NCBI GenBank assembly: GCA_026014725.1
Contig: JAOZHV010000059.1
Span: 1-64,000 of the forward strand
Source: Candidatus Bathyarchaeota archaeon
GTDB taxonomy: Archaea > Thermoproteota > Bathyarchaeia > Bathyarchaeales > Bathycorpusculaceae
DNA: 64,000 nucleotides
Direction: 5' to 3'
A program made the translations under genes and the position numbers. Positions 15,416 through 26,600 of the stretch are shown piece after piece (positions within the stretch are counted from its first letter, which is position 1; each line of letters starts with the position of its first letter). The notes beneath the pieces are model-generated. The model did no database searches, had not been told where the DNA came from, and was given only the letters and a program-made list of their open reading frames with translations.

Positions 15416-16111
15416 TCATTCTAGTATTATTCTTGCGTCTACTGTTTTTGCGCCCTTCTCATACGCCATAATTGGGTTTAAGTCTAACTCTTTAATTTCA
15501 GGATTTTCCAAAACCAGCCGCGACGTGTTGCACAAAATTTTTGTGAGCGCATCGATGTCTGCGGGCGGCGTGTTGCGGTAACCGCACAGAAGCGGATAAG
15601 CTTTAAGCCGTGTTATCATTTCTTTGGCATCCTCATCGGTTAGGGGCGCAACTCGGAAACTTACATCTTTTAGAAGTTCAACAAAAATTCCGCCTAACCC
15701 AAACATAACCGTTTGCCCAAACTGCGGGTCCTTGATTGCGCCAACAATTACTTCAGTTGACTGAGGAGCCATCTCCTGAACCAAAACACCCGCAACCTTT
15801 GCGTCAGCTTTGTAATTTTTCGCGTTCGCAATAATTTTCGCATAACCGCTAGCGACCTCACTTTTGTTTTTCAAATTAACCAGTACACCACCCGCTTCTG
15901 TCTTGTGCACAATGTCTGGTGAAACAATTTTCAAAACCACAGGAAAGCCTATCTGCTCAGCTTGAGCCGCTGCTTCCTGCTCACTGCTTACAAGGCTAAA
16001 CTTGGTTACTGGGATGCCGTACTCGGTGCAGATAGTTTTGGCTTCGGTTTCAAGAAGTGTTTTTCTGCCTTCGCTTTTTGCTTTGTTGATGATTTTTTTG
16101 GTTTGGTTCAA
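15416..16111 (-). CDS. acdB: ADP-forming acyl-CoA synthetase, beta (ATP-grasp) subunit
   Basis: A 231-residue ATP-grasp subunit of NDP-forming acetate/acyl-CoA ligase, which makes ATP from acyl-CoA during peptide or sugar fermentation. Motifs: GFPVVLKIVSPDIVHKTEAG with the nucleotide-binding lysine and the active-site His-Lys-Thr, VQEMAPQSTEVIVGAIKDPQ, MFGLGGIFVELLKDVSFR and ELDLNPIMAY. The length equals that of separate beta subunits; the alpha subunit gene is not in this window. It lies upstream of DUF763 on the same strand. Confidence 0.9.
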   Translation of the reverse strand: MNQTKKIINKAKSEGRKTLLETEAKTICTEYGIPVTKFSLVSSEQEAAAQAEQIGFPVVLKIVSPDIVHKTEAGGVLVNLKNKSEVASGYAKIIANAKNYKADAKVAGVLVQEMAPQSTEVIVGAIKDPQFGQTVMFGLGGIFVELLKDVSFRVAPLTDEDAKEMITRLKAYPLLCGYRNTPPADIDALTKILCNTSRLVLENPEIKELDLNPIMAYEKGAKTVDARIILE

Positions 16112-16243
16112 AGATTTTTTTCTCCACTATCGCGTTTGATTATGTGATGGCTTGTTGGGTTTAAAATTGTTTTGTTGGGTCTGTCGTTTTTTGCGTGTTT
16201 TGTAGTTCTGTTGAACACAAATAAATATGCTATAGTGAGACAT

Positions 16244-16254
16244 AATATTTAATA
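16244..16254 (+). promoter_or_regulatory. TATA box of the pilus operon
   Basis: AATATTTAATA lies 36-46 bases before the ATG of the secretion ATPase at 16290 and is the only strong TATA-like sequence in the 180-bp gap that separates the divergent acdB gene. Confidence 0.5.
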
Positions 16255-16289
16255 ACTTTCCTCACGCGGAATTCATTTACAGATCCACA

Positions 16290-18038
16290 ATGCCAGAAGA
16301 ACGCAAAAGCATCAAACAATCCATCAAAGATGCCTTTTCAAGAGCAAATTCCAAGCTACGCTCAGCTGGAAACTCTATCAAAACACGTTTAGCCGCGATA
16401 AAAACACGTGTAAAAAATTCAACTGCATCGTTCTCGGCAAAAGTAAAAAGCATAAAATTACCGCAAATAAAAACAAGCTTTAAGAAAAAGCGTCCTGAAC
16501 CTCCATTAGTTCGTTCCACAAAACCCTTGCCAAAGGGAGTAAAAGTAGTCGAAAAGTATCCTCTATACGAGCCGTTCTCACAAGTAGTAATTGTTCAGGA
16601 CCCAAAAACAGGCGAGCACAAATACATTCTAGACGAGTTACAACTCGACCCAATGGAACGCGCAATATACAACCGAATTCTAGAAATTTTGCTCGCAGAA
16701 ATTGAATCACCTAAAGAGGAAATAGAAGACCCAAGAAAGTTTTTTGCCGAAGAAGCAAAAAAAATTGTCGACAAGTACCGAATTACTTTAGGATGGCTTC
16801 CAGACGTTTCTTGGTACAAAATTCTCTACCACGCAGAACGCGACTTAGTCGGCTTTGGCAAAATCGACCCGCTGATGCGTGACCCAAACATCGAAGACAT
16901 TTCCTGCGACGGAGTCAACAAACCAGTCTACATTTGGCACCGCACATTCGAAAGCATAGAAACCAACTTACAGTTTGAAACTGACGAAGACCTCGACAAC
17001 TTGGTAGTAAAACTAGTCCACATGGCAGGCAAGCACGTCAGCAGTGCCTTCCCAATTGTCGACGCTTCACTCCCAGGAAAACACAGACTCGCCGTTGCGT
17101 ACCGACGAGAAATCACACCCTTTGGAACTGCATTCACAATTCGAAAGTTCCGCGAAGACCCCTACTCAATAATCGACCTAATCAACATCGGCACCTTCAC
17201 TGAGGAAATGGCAGCGTACCTCTGGATATGTCTAGAAAACCGCGCTTCAGTAATGGTTCTCGGCGGAACAGCTGCAGGAAAAACCACAGCACTAAACGCC
17301 CTAGCTTGCCTAGTTAAACCCGGTAGCAAAATAATGACAATCGAAGAAACCGCAGAGTTAAACCTCTCACACGAAAACTGGGTTTCACTTATCGCACGAC
17401 AAAGCTACGGCTTAGGCGGCAGCAGCGTCGGCGAAGTTGCACTCTTCGACCTAGTGAAAACTTGCATGCGGCACCGACCAGACCTGATGATTGTCGGAGA
17501 AGTCAGAGGCCAAGAAGCATACGTTCTATTCCAAGCTCTAGCAACAGGCCACGGTGGCATGTGTACAATGCACGCTGAAAATGTTCAGTCAGCCGTCCGC
17601 CGTCTAACACAAAAACCAATGGACATTTCACCCGCCTATATCCCGCTGATGAATATCGTTATGTCAGTGCAGCGTGTGCACTTGGTCAAGAATGGTGAAA
17701 AGAAAGCCTACCGCCGTGTCCTATCAGTTAACGAAATAGTTGACCATGACAAATTCCAAAACCCCTTCAAGTGGGACCCAGTCAAAGATGAACAGATAAT
17801 TGATTTAGATTCAAGTTTCCTTCTCACTAACATCGCTGAGCGCCTTGGAAAATCACGCAGACAAATACTTTTAGAAATGAAGCGTAGAAGCGAAGTTTTG
17901 CGTTGGATGCGACAACAGAAAATTAGAAGCTACAAAGAAGTTGCAGCCATAATCGCAGAGTACTACGCAAGACCAAAAGAAATCTACAAGAAAGTTCATG
18001 CAAGTGAGGAGGTAAAACCAGTTGCCGCTACTAGATAA
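16290..18038 (+). CDS. Type II/IV secretion ATPase of an archaeal pilus (FlaI/TadA-like)
   Basis: A 582-residue hexameric motor ATPase. The first 85 residues are very basic and may contact membrane or platform; residues about 120-260 are the N2-like domain (FGKIDPLMRDPNIEDISCDG); Walker A is GGTAAGKTTALNA near 325; the Asp box and Walker B are PDLMIVGEVRGQEA; and GHGGMCTMHAE is the His box. It powers pilus assembly at the cytoplasmic face. It heads the operon and overlaps the platform gene by 17 bases. The overall pattern fits archaeal type IV pili more than archaella, because no archaellum genes are near. Confidence 0.93.
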   Translation: MPEERKSIKQSIKDAFSRANSKLRSAGNSIKTRLAAIKTRVKNSTASFSAKVKSIKLPQIKTSFKKKRPEPPLVRSTKPLPKGVKVVEKYPLYEPFSQVVIVQDPKTGEHKYILDELQLDPMERAIYNRILEILLAEIESPKEEIEDPRKFFAEEAKKIVDKYRITLGWLPDVSWYKILYHAERDLVGFGKIDPLMRDPNIEDISCDGVNKPVYIWHRTFESIETNLQFETDEDLDNLVVKLVHMAGKHVSSAFPIVDASLPGKHRLAVAYRREITPFGTAFTIRKFREDPYSIIDLINIGTFTEEMAAYLWICLENRASVMVLGGTAAGKTTALNALACLVKPGSKIMTIEETAELNLSHENWVSLIARQSYGLGGSSVGEVALFDLVKTCMRHRPDLMIVGEVRGQEAYVLFQALATGHGGMCTMHAENVQSAVRRLTQKPMDISPAYIPLMNIVMSVQRVHLVKNGEKKAYRRVLSVNEIVDHDKFQNPFKWDPVKDEQIIDLDSSFLLTNIAERLGKSRRQILLEMKRRSEVLRWMRQQKIRSYKEVAAIIAEYYARPKEIYKKVHASEEVKPVAATR

Positions 18039-19746
18039 ATTCGAAGCCTGGTCATTTCGCCTCTTCGGACGCGTGGCACCATATTTACTCAAAAAAGTTT
18101 TTCCATCAACAAAAACTGCCCTAGAAAAAGGACGCGTCAAGATTTATCCAGAAACGTACATTTCACTAATGCTATTTGTTTCAATATTAACCATACCAAT
18201 CGCAATTATCGCTGGCTACTTAGCCATATCCCTTGGAATTTTGCCGCTTCTAATCTTGGTATTTCTTCCATTATTCGTGGTTGCAGGTTTCATAGTACTT
18301 CCAAGAAACAACGCAAGTGACAGAGCAATTGGCTTAGAGCGCGAGATGCCTTTTGCAGCCGCATACATCAGCGTCATGTCCTCCGGAGGCATAGCACCCT
18401 ACAGTAGCTTCAAACGATTAAGCGATGTTAACCTGATGCCCGCAATGAAAAAAGAAGCAAAAGACATAGTCAAAGACGTAGAAATCTTTGGCACAGACCC
18501 ACTTACAGCACTAGAAGTAGCGGCAAAGAAAACACCGCTAGACCTCTTCAAAGATTTCTTAGGAGGCTACGCATCAACCGTCATCATAGGCGGCGACATC
18601 GGTCACTTCCTTGAACGCAAAGCAGAAGACATCTTTAAAGCACGAGCACTCCGCGTTAAAGCAGCCGCAGAACGCCTAGGCATGCTCCTTGAAACTTTCA
18701 TCATAGTAGAAGTCATGATGTCACTGTGCTTCTACATACTATTTGCAGTAAATAACCTTCAAACAACAGGAGGTTCAGCCGCAACTTCTGACCTCTCATC
18801 ATATTCAGGCATGTTGCTCTACACGTTCATCTTTACTCCGATGCTCTCTATGATGTTTATCTACCTTGCCCATAGCATGCAGACCAAGACACCGCAGACG
18901 GAAATGCGTCCCTACAAGGTGTTAGCTGTTTCCTCTGTCATGGCCATAGTTGTCTTCTTGTTACTCACAAACTTTATGGGCGCAACTCAACTGCCATTCT
19001 TCACTCAGTTACAAGCTATTGGTGTAGACTTGCCCGTCGCCGTAGCCCTTTCACTGTTCATCTGCGCCGCACCGCCTGCAATTATCCATATGAAATTGTC
19101 AGCAACAAGAACCAGCATGGAACAAGGCGTAGCAAGCTTCCTCCGAGACCTAACAGAAGTCCGAAAAACTGGCTTATCGCCTGAAAAATGCATCGAAAGC
19201 CTCTCTAAACGTGATTACGGCAAATTTACCAAGGAACTGCGAAAAATAAGCTCAGATATTTCTTGGGGTATCCCAATCAAAAAGGTCATGACTGACTTTC
19301 TGCACAGGACCAAGAGCTGGATGGTTCAAATCGTCATGTTCCTGTTGGTCGAAACCATCGATGTGGGCGGAGGCACGATAGCGATGATTGATTCATTGGC
19401 GCGGTTTAACAACATGACTCAAGAAGTGGAAAAAGAGAAGAAGATGAGCGTTCGCCCCTATGTTATGATGCCGTATTTGGCTTCAATTTTGCTTGTTGCG
19501 ACCACGGTGATGATGATGGGTTTAACCACAGGCATCGTTGTACCTGGCACAGAAGCACCGCCACCTGACACGTTAATGCAGACCATATTTATCACATCAG
19601 TAATTTTCCACAGTTTCCTAATCGGTATTGTTGCAGGAAAAATCAGTGACGATTCTATCGCTTCAGGACTCAAGCACGCAGCTGTCCTTGTGATAATCGC
19701 TGTTATAGCTGCCAAGCTTATTCCGCAGTTCATAAAGTTGGTGTAG
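18022..19746 (+). CDS. Pilus assembly platform membrane protein (FlaJ/TadC-like)
   Basis: A 574-residue membrane protein with two T2SF domains in tandem (about residues 100-235 and 365-485), each with the EREMPFAAAYISVMSSGG / LTEVRKTGLSPEKC start and a helical bundle, separated by groups of membrane helices. FlaJ-type platforms anchor the ATPase and rotate or transfer pilins. TTG at 18022 is the start: a GAGGAGGT Shine-Dalgarno lies eight bases upstream, inside the ATPase gene. Confidence 0.9.
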   Translation: MPLLDKFEAWSFRLFGRVAPYLLKKVFPSTKTALEKGRVKIYPETYISLMLFVSILTIPIAIIAGYLAISLGILPLLILVFLPLFVVAGFIVLPRNNASDRAIGLEREMPFAAAYISVMSSGGIAPYSSFKRLSDVNLMPAMKKEAKDIVKDVEIFGTDPLTALEVAAKKTPLDLFKDFLGGYASTVIIGGDIGHFLERKAEDIFKARALRVKAAAERLGMLLETFIIVEVMMSLCFYILFAVNNLQTTGGSAATSDLSSYSGMLLYTFIFTPMLSMMFIYLAHSMQTKTPQTEMRPYKVLAVSSVMAIVVFLLLTNFMGATQLPFFTQLQAIGVDLPVAVALSLFICAAPPAIIHMKLSATRTSMEQGVASFLRDLTEVRKTGLSPEKCIESLSKRDYGKFTKELRKISSDISWGIPIKKVMTDFLHRTKSWMVQIVMFLLVETIDVGGGTIAMIDSLARFNNMTQEVEKEKKMSVRPYVMMPYLASILLVATTVMMMGLTTGIVVPGTEAPPPDTLMQTIFITSVIFHSFLIGIVAGKISDDSIASGLKHAAVLVIIAVIAAKLIPQFIKLV

Positions 19747-19771
19747 GAGGGGCGCAAAAACGAAGTTTAAG

Positions 19772-20596
19772 ATGAGTTTGCGTAAGGACCAAAGAGCAGC
19801 TAGCCCCGCTTTTTCAACCATGATTCTGACCGCTGCCGCGATAATCATGATTTTGGTTACCGTGACGTTTAGTAATAATCTTTTAAACACGCGCATGGCT
19901 GAAAACGAATTTAGCACTAACAAGCAATTCATGCGCACCATTGGATTGCAAATTGATGATGTGGCGTGGACTATTGGCAGAACACAGACTGTTAGCTACA
20001 CGTGCAGGTTTGGGTACATAAACTTCCAAGAAGCAGCCTTAAGCTACAGGGTTGAAGTCTATTACGATTCAGCATGGCATACTCTGGATTTACCCAGCGA
20101 AACCGGTATAATAATGTACAACGTGCCTGTAAGCTCTTATTCTGCGGGTGAAAATTATTTCGAGCCCATCCTCTACACTGGCTATTTTGTTCAGAACGGT
20201 TCATTGGCACCCGTGAGCCAAGTGTACGGTATAGAAAAATTATCAATGACTAATGGCACCTGCGCTAGAGTTGTCGTAGTCCCAACGATAAGAATGCTAA
20301 ATTCCACCATAGTTGGCTATGGAGACCTGAAGTACAAGTTTTACTTGCCCATACTTGAAACTGGGCAAAATCGTTATGGTTCAAACTCGATATCATTAAC
20401 TGGAAGCGGCATTTACAAGCAAACTCAAAGTGGCGTGGATTCTGTTAGAGTAACTGTTGATTTCCTCAAAGAGGCTTGGGGTTTTGATTCTTCGTTTTTC
20501 AAGTTTGATAGTGAAACCATAACCATAGACCTTAACAATGCTGAAGTTGAATTTTATGCTGGTAAGGTAGCGGTTGGAGTTGCTTATGGAGGGTAG
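19772..20596 (+). CDS. Pilin-like surface protein 1
   Basis: A 274-residue protein with a short basic leader (RKDQRAASPAFS), then a hydrophobic helix (TMILTAAAIIMILVTVTFSN), resembling the archaeal pilin N-terminus RxxSPxxxxxL that prepilin peptidase processes. The rest is predicted beta-rich and extracellular. It is third in the pilus operon, 25 bases after the platform gene. Family unknown; role as pilin or minor pilin inferred from N-terminus and operon. Confidence 0.75.
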   Translation: MSLRKDQRAASPAFSTMILTAAAIIMILVTVTFSNNLLNTRMAENEFSTNKQFMRTIGLQIDDVAWTIGRTQTVSYTCRFGYINFQEAALSYRVEVYYDSAWHTLDLPSETGIIMYNVPVSSYSAGENYFEPILYTGYFVQNGSLAPVSQVYGIEKLSMTNGTCARVVVVPTIRMLNSTIVGYGDLKYKFYLPILETGQNRYGSNSISLTGSGIYKQTQSGVDSVRVTVDFLKEAWGFDSSFFKFDSETITIDLNNAEVEFYAGKVAVGVAYGG

Positions 20597-20599
20597 ATT

Positions 20600-21106
20600 T
20601 TGGCGCATGTAACTATTGAATACATGATTATGGTGCCTGTGCTGATTTTGCAGATTTTCCTTTTCCCATACGTAGCAAATGTTATCATGGGTGCTTGGGA
20701 GAATGACCGTGTAGACCTTCAGCTTGAGGAAATTGCGGCTAATTTGGGGAGTTCAGTGCAGCAATTATATTACACGATGAATCGCGAGTTGATTTCTAGT
20801 GGTTCTCTTACTATCCAGCTTTACACGCCGTCTAGGATACTTTGTTCTTGGGGGGAATATAGAGGGGACTATAGTTATACGATAACTATACGTAACGTGA
20901 CTGTTGATGCTGATTTTCCGCGTGCTCAGATTATGAATATTACTGTGTCCTTGTTTGTGGGAGAGAAACAGAGAACAGCGTTCACACTTGTTACTTTGGG
21001 CGAAATTGCTGATTGGGATGATGCTTCCTATATTAGTGATTATGTTTCGGTAGTTAAGGCTGCTAGAACGCCAGATTCGATTTGGTTGTCTTTTGAGGAG
21101 GGCTAA
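20600..21106 (+). CDS. Pilin-like protein 2 (TadE-like N-terminus)
   Basis: A 168-residue protein beginning AHVTIEYMIMVPVLILQIFL: a Glu followed by a hydrophobic helix, as in TadE/pseudopilin type N-termini. The start is TTG at 20600; GGAGGG seven bases upstream overlaps the preceding stop. The remainder is beta-rich (TIRNVTVDADFPRAQIMNIT). Three bases separate it from gene 1 and two from gene 3, so it is clearly co-translated. Role as minor pilin is inferred. Confidence 0.75.
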   Translation: MAHVTIEYMIMVPVLILQIFLFPYVANVIMGAWENDRVDLQLEEIAANLGSSVQQLYYTMNRELISSGSLTIQLYTPSRILCSWGEYRGDYSYTITIRNVTVDADFPRAQIMNITVSLFVGEKQRTAFTLVTLGEIADWDDASYISDYVSVVKAARTPDSIWLSFEEG

Positions 21107-21108
21107 AC

Positions 21109-22317
21109 GTGGCGGGCGCGGCGATTGACCACATGTTTTCTCTTATAGTTTTCATGGTTGCCATAGTGCTTTTCATCGGCATTTTTAACCAAAGCATGGG
21201 TGCCGCTGTTGCTTACCAACAGCACAAAGCGTGCGCGACAAAAACTAGCGACATTTTGGATGCCATTTTGCTGAATCCGGGGTTTCCTTCTAATTGGGGC
21301 CAAAGCAATGGGGAAATTACTTCGTTTGGGTTGCATAATCCAGAGTCTCCGCAGTATAAGCTTAGTCCATTTTCTTTGTTGCGATTAACCTCCAATGTGA
21401 ATTCTCCTGTTTATTGTGATAAAAATGGAGTATACTACAATGATTTGTCCAGCGGTTTTGGCAGTCGCTTGCTAACCCCCATCGATTATGGCGACGTTAA
21501 AAGTGTTAATTATTCACGGGCAGCTGAACTGCTGGGCATAAACGGCACTTACGGCTTCCAGCTTACATTAACGCCTACAGTAAAAGTTTCAATAAATCCA
21601 ACGTTCAGCTCGCCGCTTGAGTTTCTTGTCCGTGTTGATGGTTCAGGCGCTCCGCTTGCCTACGCCAACGTCAGTTATAGCCTGCTGTTGGTGAATCAAG
21701 AGGGCGAGTATCCATCGTTCAATGTGGCAAGCGGTAAAAGTAACACTGATTCGACGGGTTCAGTGTCGCTGCCTTTTGCTGAAGTTGATGGTGAAAGCGA
21801 GTCTTATGCGCTTCTTGTTTATGTTCATCTTTATGGTCTAAAGGGCATGGGCTACTACGTCCATGTTCCCGTAGGCTTTTCTGATAGTGTGGTTCCCTTA
21901 GTCGAGAGTTTTGCGGGTGGAACTGTAAATATTGCACACAGCGGTGCCGTTGGTGGTCCAGCGTCATCTTACTCTTTAAGCTATAATGCTTCGTATGTGA
22001 TTTTAACTAAAGATTACACTTTGCGGCCAGTGGCGTTGAATGATGCTGTTGGGGTGGTTGATTCACAGTCTGACTTTCCTTCTGTAACCTTGCCCGTTGA
22101 TGAAGGCATATTGGTTTTAACTTACAAAAATGAATTTGGCAATTGCGGAATCGCTTTGGCGCCTTGGGGTTTGAGCGCGCTTGCTTATCCAGTAACGTTT
22201 GGAGGCAACCCTGCAGGTTACGATTGGGTTACGACTGATTTTCGCCAAGTAACCATCGGTGAAATTTCGTATATGGCTAAACTGGCTTTGTGGCGGCTTG
22301 GGGGGGTGGCGCGCTGA
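21109..22317 (+). CDS. Pilin-like protein 3
   Basis: A 402-residue protein with a hydrophobic helix directly at the N-terminus (DHMFSLIVFMVAIVLFIGIF) and a long extracellular part with an Ig-like or carboxypeptidase-regulatory-like segment around 165-255 (FLVRVDGSGAPLAYANVSYS ... NTDSTGSVSLPF). GTG start at 21109, with GAGGAGGG seven bases upstream. Fourth gene of ATPase-platform operon's pilin set; its stop overlaps the next start (ATGA). Probably a minor pilin or adhesin. Confidence 0.72.
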   Translation: MAGAAIDHMFSLIVFMVAIVLFIGIFNQSMGAAVAYQQHKACATKTSDILDAILLNPGFPSNWGQSNGEITSFGLHNPESPQYKLSPFSLLRLTSNVNSPVYCDKNGVYYNDLSSGFGSRLLTPIDYGDVKSVNYSRAAELLGINGTYGFQLTLTPTVKVSINPTFSSPLEFLVRVDGSGAPLAYANVSYSLLLVNQEGEYPSFNVASGKSNTDSTGSVSLPFAEVDGESESYALLVYVHLYGLKGMGYYVHVPVGFSDSVVPLVESFAGGTVNIAHSGAVGGPASSYSLSYNASYVILTKDYTLRPVALNDAVGVVDSQSDFPSVTLPVDEGILVLTYKNEFGNCGIALAPWGLSALAYPVTFGGNPAGYDWVTTDFRQVTIGEISYMAKLALWRLGGVAR

Positions 22318-23660
22318 TGATGCGCACAATCGAAGTGCTGCTAGTAATCATAATTATCGCTGGCGCATACGTCTCTGTTTCTTACCTTACCAAATTGCCT
22401 GATCCACGGGAAGTTGCACCAGTGAATCTTAGGCGTTTGTCTTTGGCGACTTTGCAGATGCTTGACTCTGATTATGATTTAGGCACGGCAGTTTTTGATA
22501 ATGACCCTGCGGTTTGGGGGAGACTGCAGGTTGCGCTTTCGGCTTCGCTGCCGCCTAACGTTGTTTACAACTTAACAGTGTATAATGTAAATAGTGATGG
22601 AGAACTTTATAGTTATGTTAATTCAATATCGAATGCTGAAAGCTTGGGCACAAACCCAGATGTTTCGGTGTACATGGTAGCCTCATCCAACGTAACATAC
22701 AATGTGGTTGCTGAGAAAATCGGTGAGGGCAACGGTGGCACACTCTATATTCTGAACTGTAGTGACGCGAACGGCTGGTGGATTACAGGATACACGGCAC
22801 AAAACTTAGCTCAAGATCTGTACGACTTGTTGTCACCGTATTTTAATAATACAGTATTAGTTCAAAGTACGACTCAACTTGGACAAATTCTAAATGGAAC
22901 AGCAATTGGAGGAGAGTCTCTTGAAAAGGCAGTTGTTATCAACACTTTTGGGGAAGCAGTGCCCATCCCATCCGGTTATTATGCTAGTTCAGGGGTTGGA
23001 TATGACCCTGGCAGTAGGTCTTACGCTAGGTATGCTCACACTTTAGGTCAACGTGTTTTACAGTATAATTGGACCTGGGTAAGTATAGTAGGATATCCCC
23101 TCTATTACGTCTCTAATACTGAGATGTTCTCTACAAGCCAAAATGGACGGGGTATATACGGCATGAGAGAGATAGGTACGGATGGGGCAACAAATACTGG
23201 TCCTGCAGGGCTTACTTCTTTTCTGCGAGGGTTAGATAATCAGACTTTTTCTTACAATGCAAGTAGTATTACGGGCAGTCCCGGTGTTGTATATCTATCA
23301 AGTCAAGCTTTGGTCAAGAGTAATTATTATGGTATTTACCCGTCAACTTATCAAACGTCTACAAGAGCGTTGCCCGCTTCAATTACTAGTACCTATAACT
23401 TGAATGTAACAACCTATGTCTTCAATACTGTAAGCACTTGGAACCCGGCTGCTGTATACAGACACATTATCTCTTCTGGTGGAACAAGTCAATATAAAGG
23501 CGCATTTTACGCCATTGGTTTAACAAGAACGCCTGATATAAGAATCACTGCACTAGGGATTTTAACCGAATACAAACCAAGATTATTCCCTTTAAAGTAC
23601 ACAGCTTCGGATGCTTCTCGGATGGTAGTTTTGCAACTTGGTTTAATAGGAGGCTCCTAA
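22317..23660 (+). CDS. Pilin-like protein 4
   Basis: A 447-residue protein with an N-terminal membrane helix (RTIEVLLVIIIIAGAYVSVS) and an extracellular domain with many Asn-x-Ser/Thr sites (for example YNLTVYNVN, SSNVTYNVV), which may be N-glycosylated. The ATG at 22317 shares its A with the preceding TGA; the upstream start at 22290 would add nine residues inside the preceding gene and is unlikely. No family recognised. The central part (YILNCSDANGWW ... QDLYDLLSPYFNNTVLV) looks alpha/beta, distinct from the other pilin-like proteins. Confidence 0.7.
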   Translation: MMRTIEVLLVIIIIAGAYVSVSYLTKLPDPREVAPVNLRRLSLATLQMLDSDYDLGTAVFDNDPAVWGRLQVALSASLPPNVVYNLTVYNVNSDGELYSYVNSISNAESLGTNPDVSVYMVASSNVTYNVVAEKIGEGNGGTLYILNCSDANGWWITGYTAQNLAQDLYDLLSPYFNNTVLVQSTTQLGQILNGTAIGGESLEKAVVINTFGEAVPIPSGYYASSGVGYDPGSRSYARYAHTLGQRVLQYNWTWVSIVGYPLYYVSNTEMFSTSQNGRGIYGMREIGTDGATNTGPAGLTSFLRGLDNQTFSYNASSITGSPGVVYLSSQALVKSNYYGIYPSTYQTSTRALPASITSTYNLNVTTYVFNTVSTWNPAAVYRHIISSGGTSQYKGAFYAIGLTRTPDIRITALGILTEYKPRLFPLKYTASDASRMVVLQLGLIGGS

Positions 23661-23662
23661 AA

Positions 23663-26600
23663 ATGAATAGTAAGGGTCAGTTTTCTATTATTGCTGCTCT
23701 GCTGGTAGCTTTGGTGTTGGTTGGTGCTGTTGTTTCTACTTATTCTGCAATACGTTACAGTGTCGTCCAAGAGCAACCTCAAATTTTAAGCGTGTCTGAC
23801 GAAACGAATCTGGCTGTTAAAGAAATGTTGGGTTTCACTGTTGGCTATTATGGTTCAGTGTTAAAAGTCACTGGAAACCAGACGTACGCTCAAGAATTAG
23901 CCACCGACTACCTTAAGAGCGGGCTAATAAACATGGACGCAGTCAATCCAGAATGGGGCTTAACAATTAATGTTACCGATTTGGCACTGGCGGCAAACTG
24001 GTTTACAAACCGAAGTTACAGCCAGGGCAACGCAACCGTTACCTATGACTTGAAGGGATTAGGCATGACGGGCGTTAGTTACTCGGCTTCAATACGGTTA
24101 GACGTTCAGATATTAGAGGAAGAATCTAACGATAAGGCGCGGTTAACTATTCTCACGGATGATGGTAAACCGCTAATTAACCTTGGGAAGAGCAATTTTA
24201 ACTTTTACCGTTATGATAATGAAACTTCGACTTGGGGTTTAGTTCAGCCAGATAGAGTATTGTCTTACGCTGATGGAACATACTTGATTGATCTCCCCGA
24301 TGGGGTGCGTGGAAGCAGCTATGACGTTGAGATTAAGGATAACCGTGGACTAATGGTCATTGCCTCATCCTACAACAAAATTACTTCTACAGTAACATGG
24401 AACGCCACAGGGTTTAGCCAAGAACACAACTACGTAGATAGTGCTAGCGACGGTATAGGCACTCATAGTGATTTTACTGCTCAACAAGCAGACCCAAACA
24501 ACATTTATGACCGTTTAACCGAAGCCTATACTGGAACAGTAACAGTTGATAATTATCCGAGTGGTTGGAACCCTCTAGGCTCAACAACTAATGTCTCGGG
24601 CTCCCTTGCAGATTTACAGAGTGATAATGGTGTTTACATGCAACTGAGAAGCCACCCTGCCGCATACAATACAATAAATTTTGACAGCCAAAACAGTGAA
24701 GTTTCAACGAGTGGCAATTCAATTTCATGGACTCATACGACGAGCGCAGGTAGCGATAGAATTTTGCTGGTGGCAATAGATATATTTCGAGCTTCTGGCG
24801 GAAGCCCTACAACGATTACCAGTATCACTTATGGCGGGACAGCTTTAACTCCGTTAGCAACCGCTGTGTATGATAGTAATCCACGGGTTCGCAGCTATGT
24901 TTACTACCTGTTGAATCCAGCTTCAGGAACAAGGACAATTAGTGTTAACTTTGCAAGCTCAACTTATGCAGTTGGCGGCTCCATAACGTATACAAATGTT
25001 GATCAGACGACACCTTTTCTTACAAGCAATACTAACACTGGGTCAGGAACAAGCCAATCAGTTACCGTAACAGCTGTAGGCGAACACACCAAGGTTCTTT
25101 TTGGCCACTTAGCCTCTTATAGAACATCAAGTCCAAGCGCATATACTGTTACTGATGGACAACCACCCACTCGTTGGTCAGAAACTGATCAACTATACAA
25201 GGGGTTTGGAAGTGACAAAACAGTAACAAGCGGTTTAGTATCTACAACATGGAGCACCAGCAGAGAGGCAAGTTGGGTTGCTATAGCGGTGCTTCTACAA
25301 CCAACCGCATTGGCTGGGGCTTCTTATATTTGCGATGCAGAATTTACTGGTTCATCAAACACAGAAACTTGGAACAATCTGGTTTGGACTATAGATGCGG
25401 CAGCAACAACAAGTGATGCAAGTGCAACTTATCAATTATACAATTACAGAACAGGACAATACGTGACAGTTGGAGATGGCTACTTAACAGACACTTTAGG
25501 AACAGAGGATACTACTAAAACTCAAACCATAACCTCAAGCTTAACCGATTTTAGAGATGCTTCGGGAAATTGGAAACTAAAAGTTTCTACAAACGCAACA
25601 ACTCAATTTGACTTAAAACTTGACTTGATGAAATACAGCATCAACCAAGATAATTACCAACTAAACCTTGAAGAGCACTGGGTAAATATCAATGCAACGA
25701 ATCTTCGCCAAGATTTATGCATAAAAACAGGCGCAATGGGTTCAGAGCCCCTGATAGTACAAGTGTGGGGTGGGGGGTCTTGGCATAATCTGATGACTCT
25801 TATTCCTAATCACTTCAACAATGTTTCTCTTGTACCGTACATTGAATCATCGAGTCTTACCATCCGTTTTGTAGGAGGCAATGATGAAGCCGACTCCACA
25901 TCTGACAACTGGGACATTGATTCTGTTTTTATTAAGGATCAACCTGATGTCAATTTTCTTATTAACCTGCAAGAATCAACTTTTACACTTGAGGTTCTCC
26001 AGAACGGCACCATGCGCTGGCTAGGGCAAAACATGGAATCAACAACTGAAACAGTGCCTATTCCTCCTGTTCCAGTCAAAGCAATCCACGTTAACCAGAC
26101 CTTCGTGAACGGCACAAACAAGGAAGTGCCTTTTCAAGTGGAAGATTGGGCTTCACAATATCAAATCCCGCTGGGCTTAACCAGTAACACCACGGTTTTC
26201 AGCAACAGGCAAATGATTGTTTTCCTCTTAGACTATACAGTTACAAGCTTTACGATTTGGTGGGACGGCAGCGACTCAGCTGTACAAACTCCACTAGCTT
26301 ACACTAACAATTATTTCACCTATAATGAGAATTCAAAGACCTTAAATAATGGTAGACTCAGTCTCGTGTTTTCGTCAACTGGTTTTGTCTTAAACTCAAC
26401 AGTTGGCAGTGTGACAAGTACTTCAACATTAATGCGAATAAATACCAAATTAGACACCACAGACCCTGAATTGTCTTTTCCGATAGCATATGGTATAGTT
26501 AGGGACATCGTGCTTGGAGAAGCTGAATACTCAGGCGGCATAACCAATTGCCCAAACACTTATACCAACATTGTTATCACGTTGCCAGCCCGCGTTACCT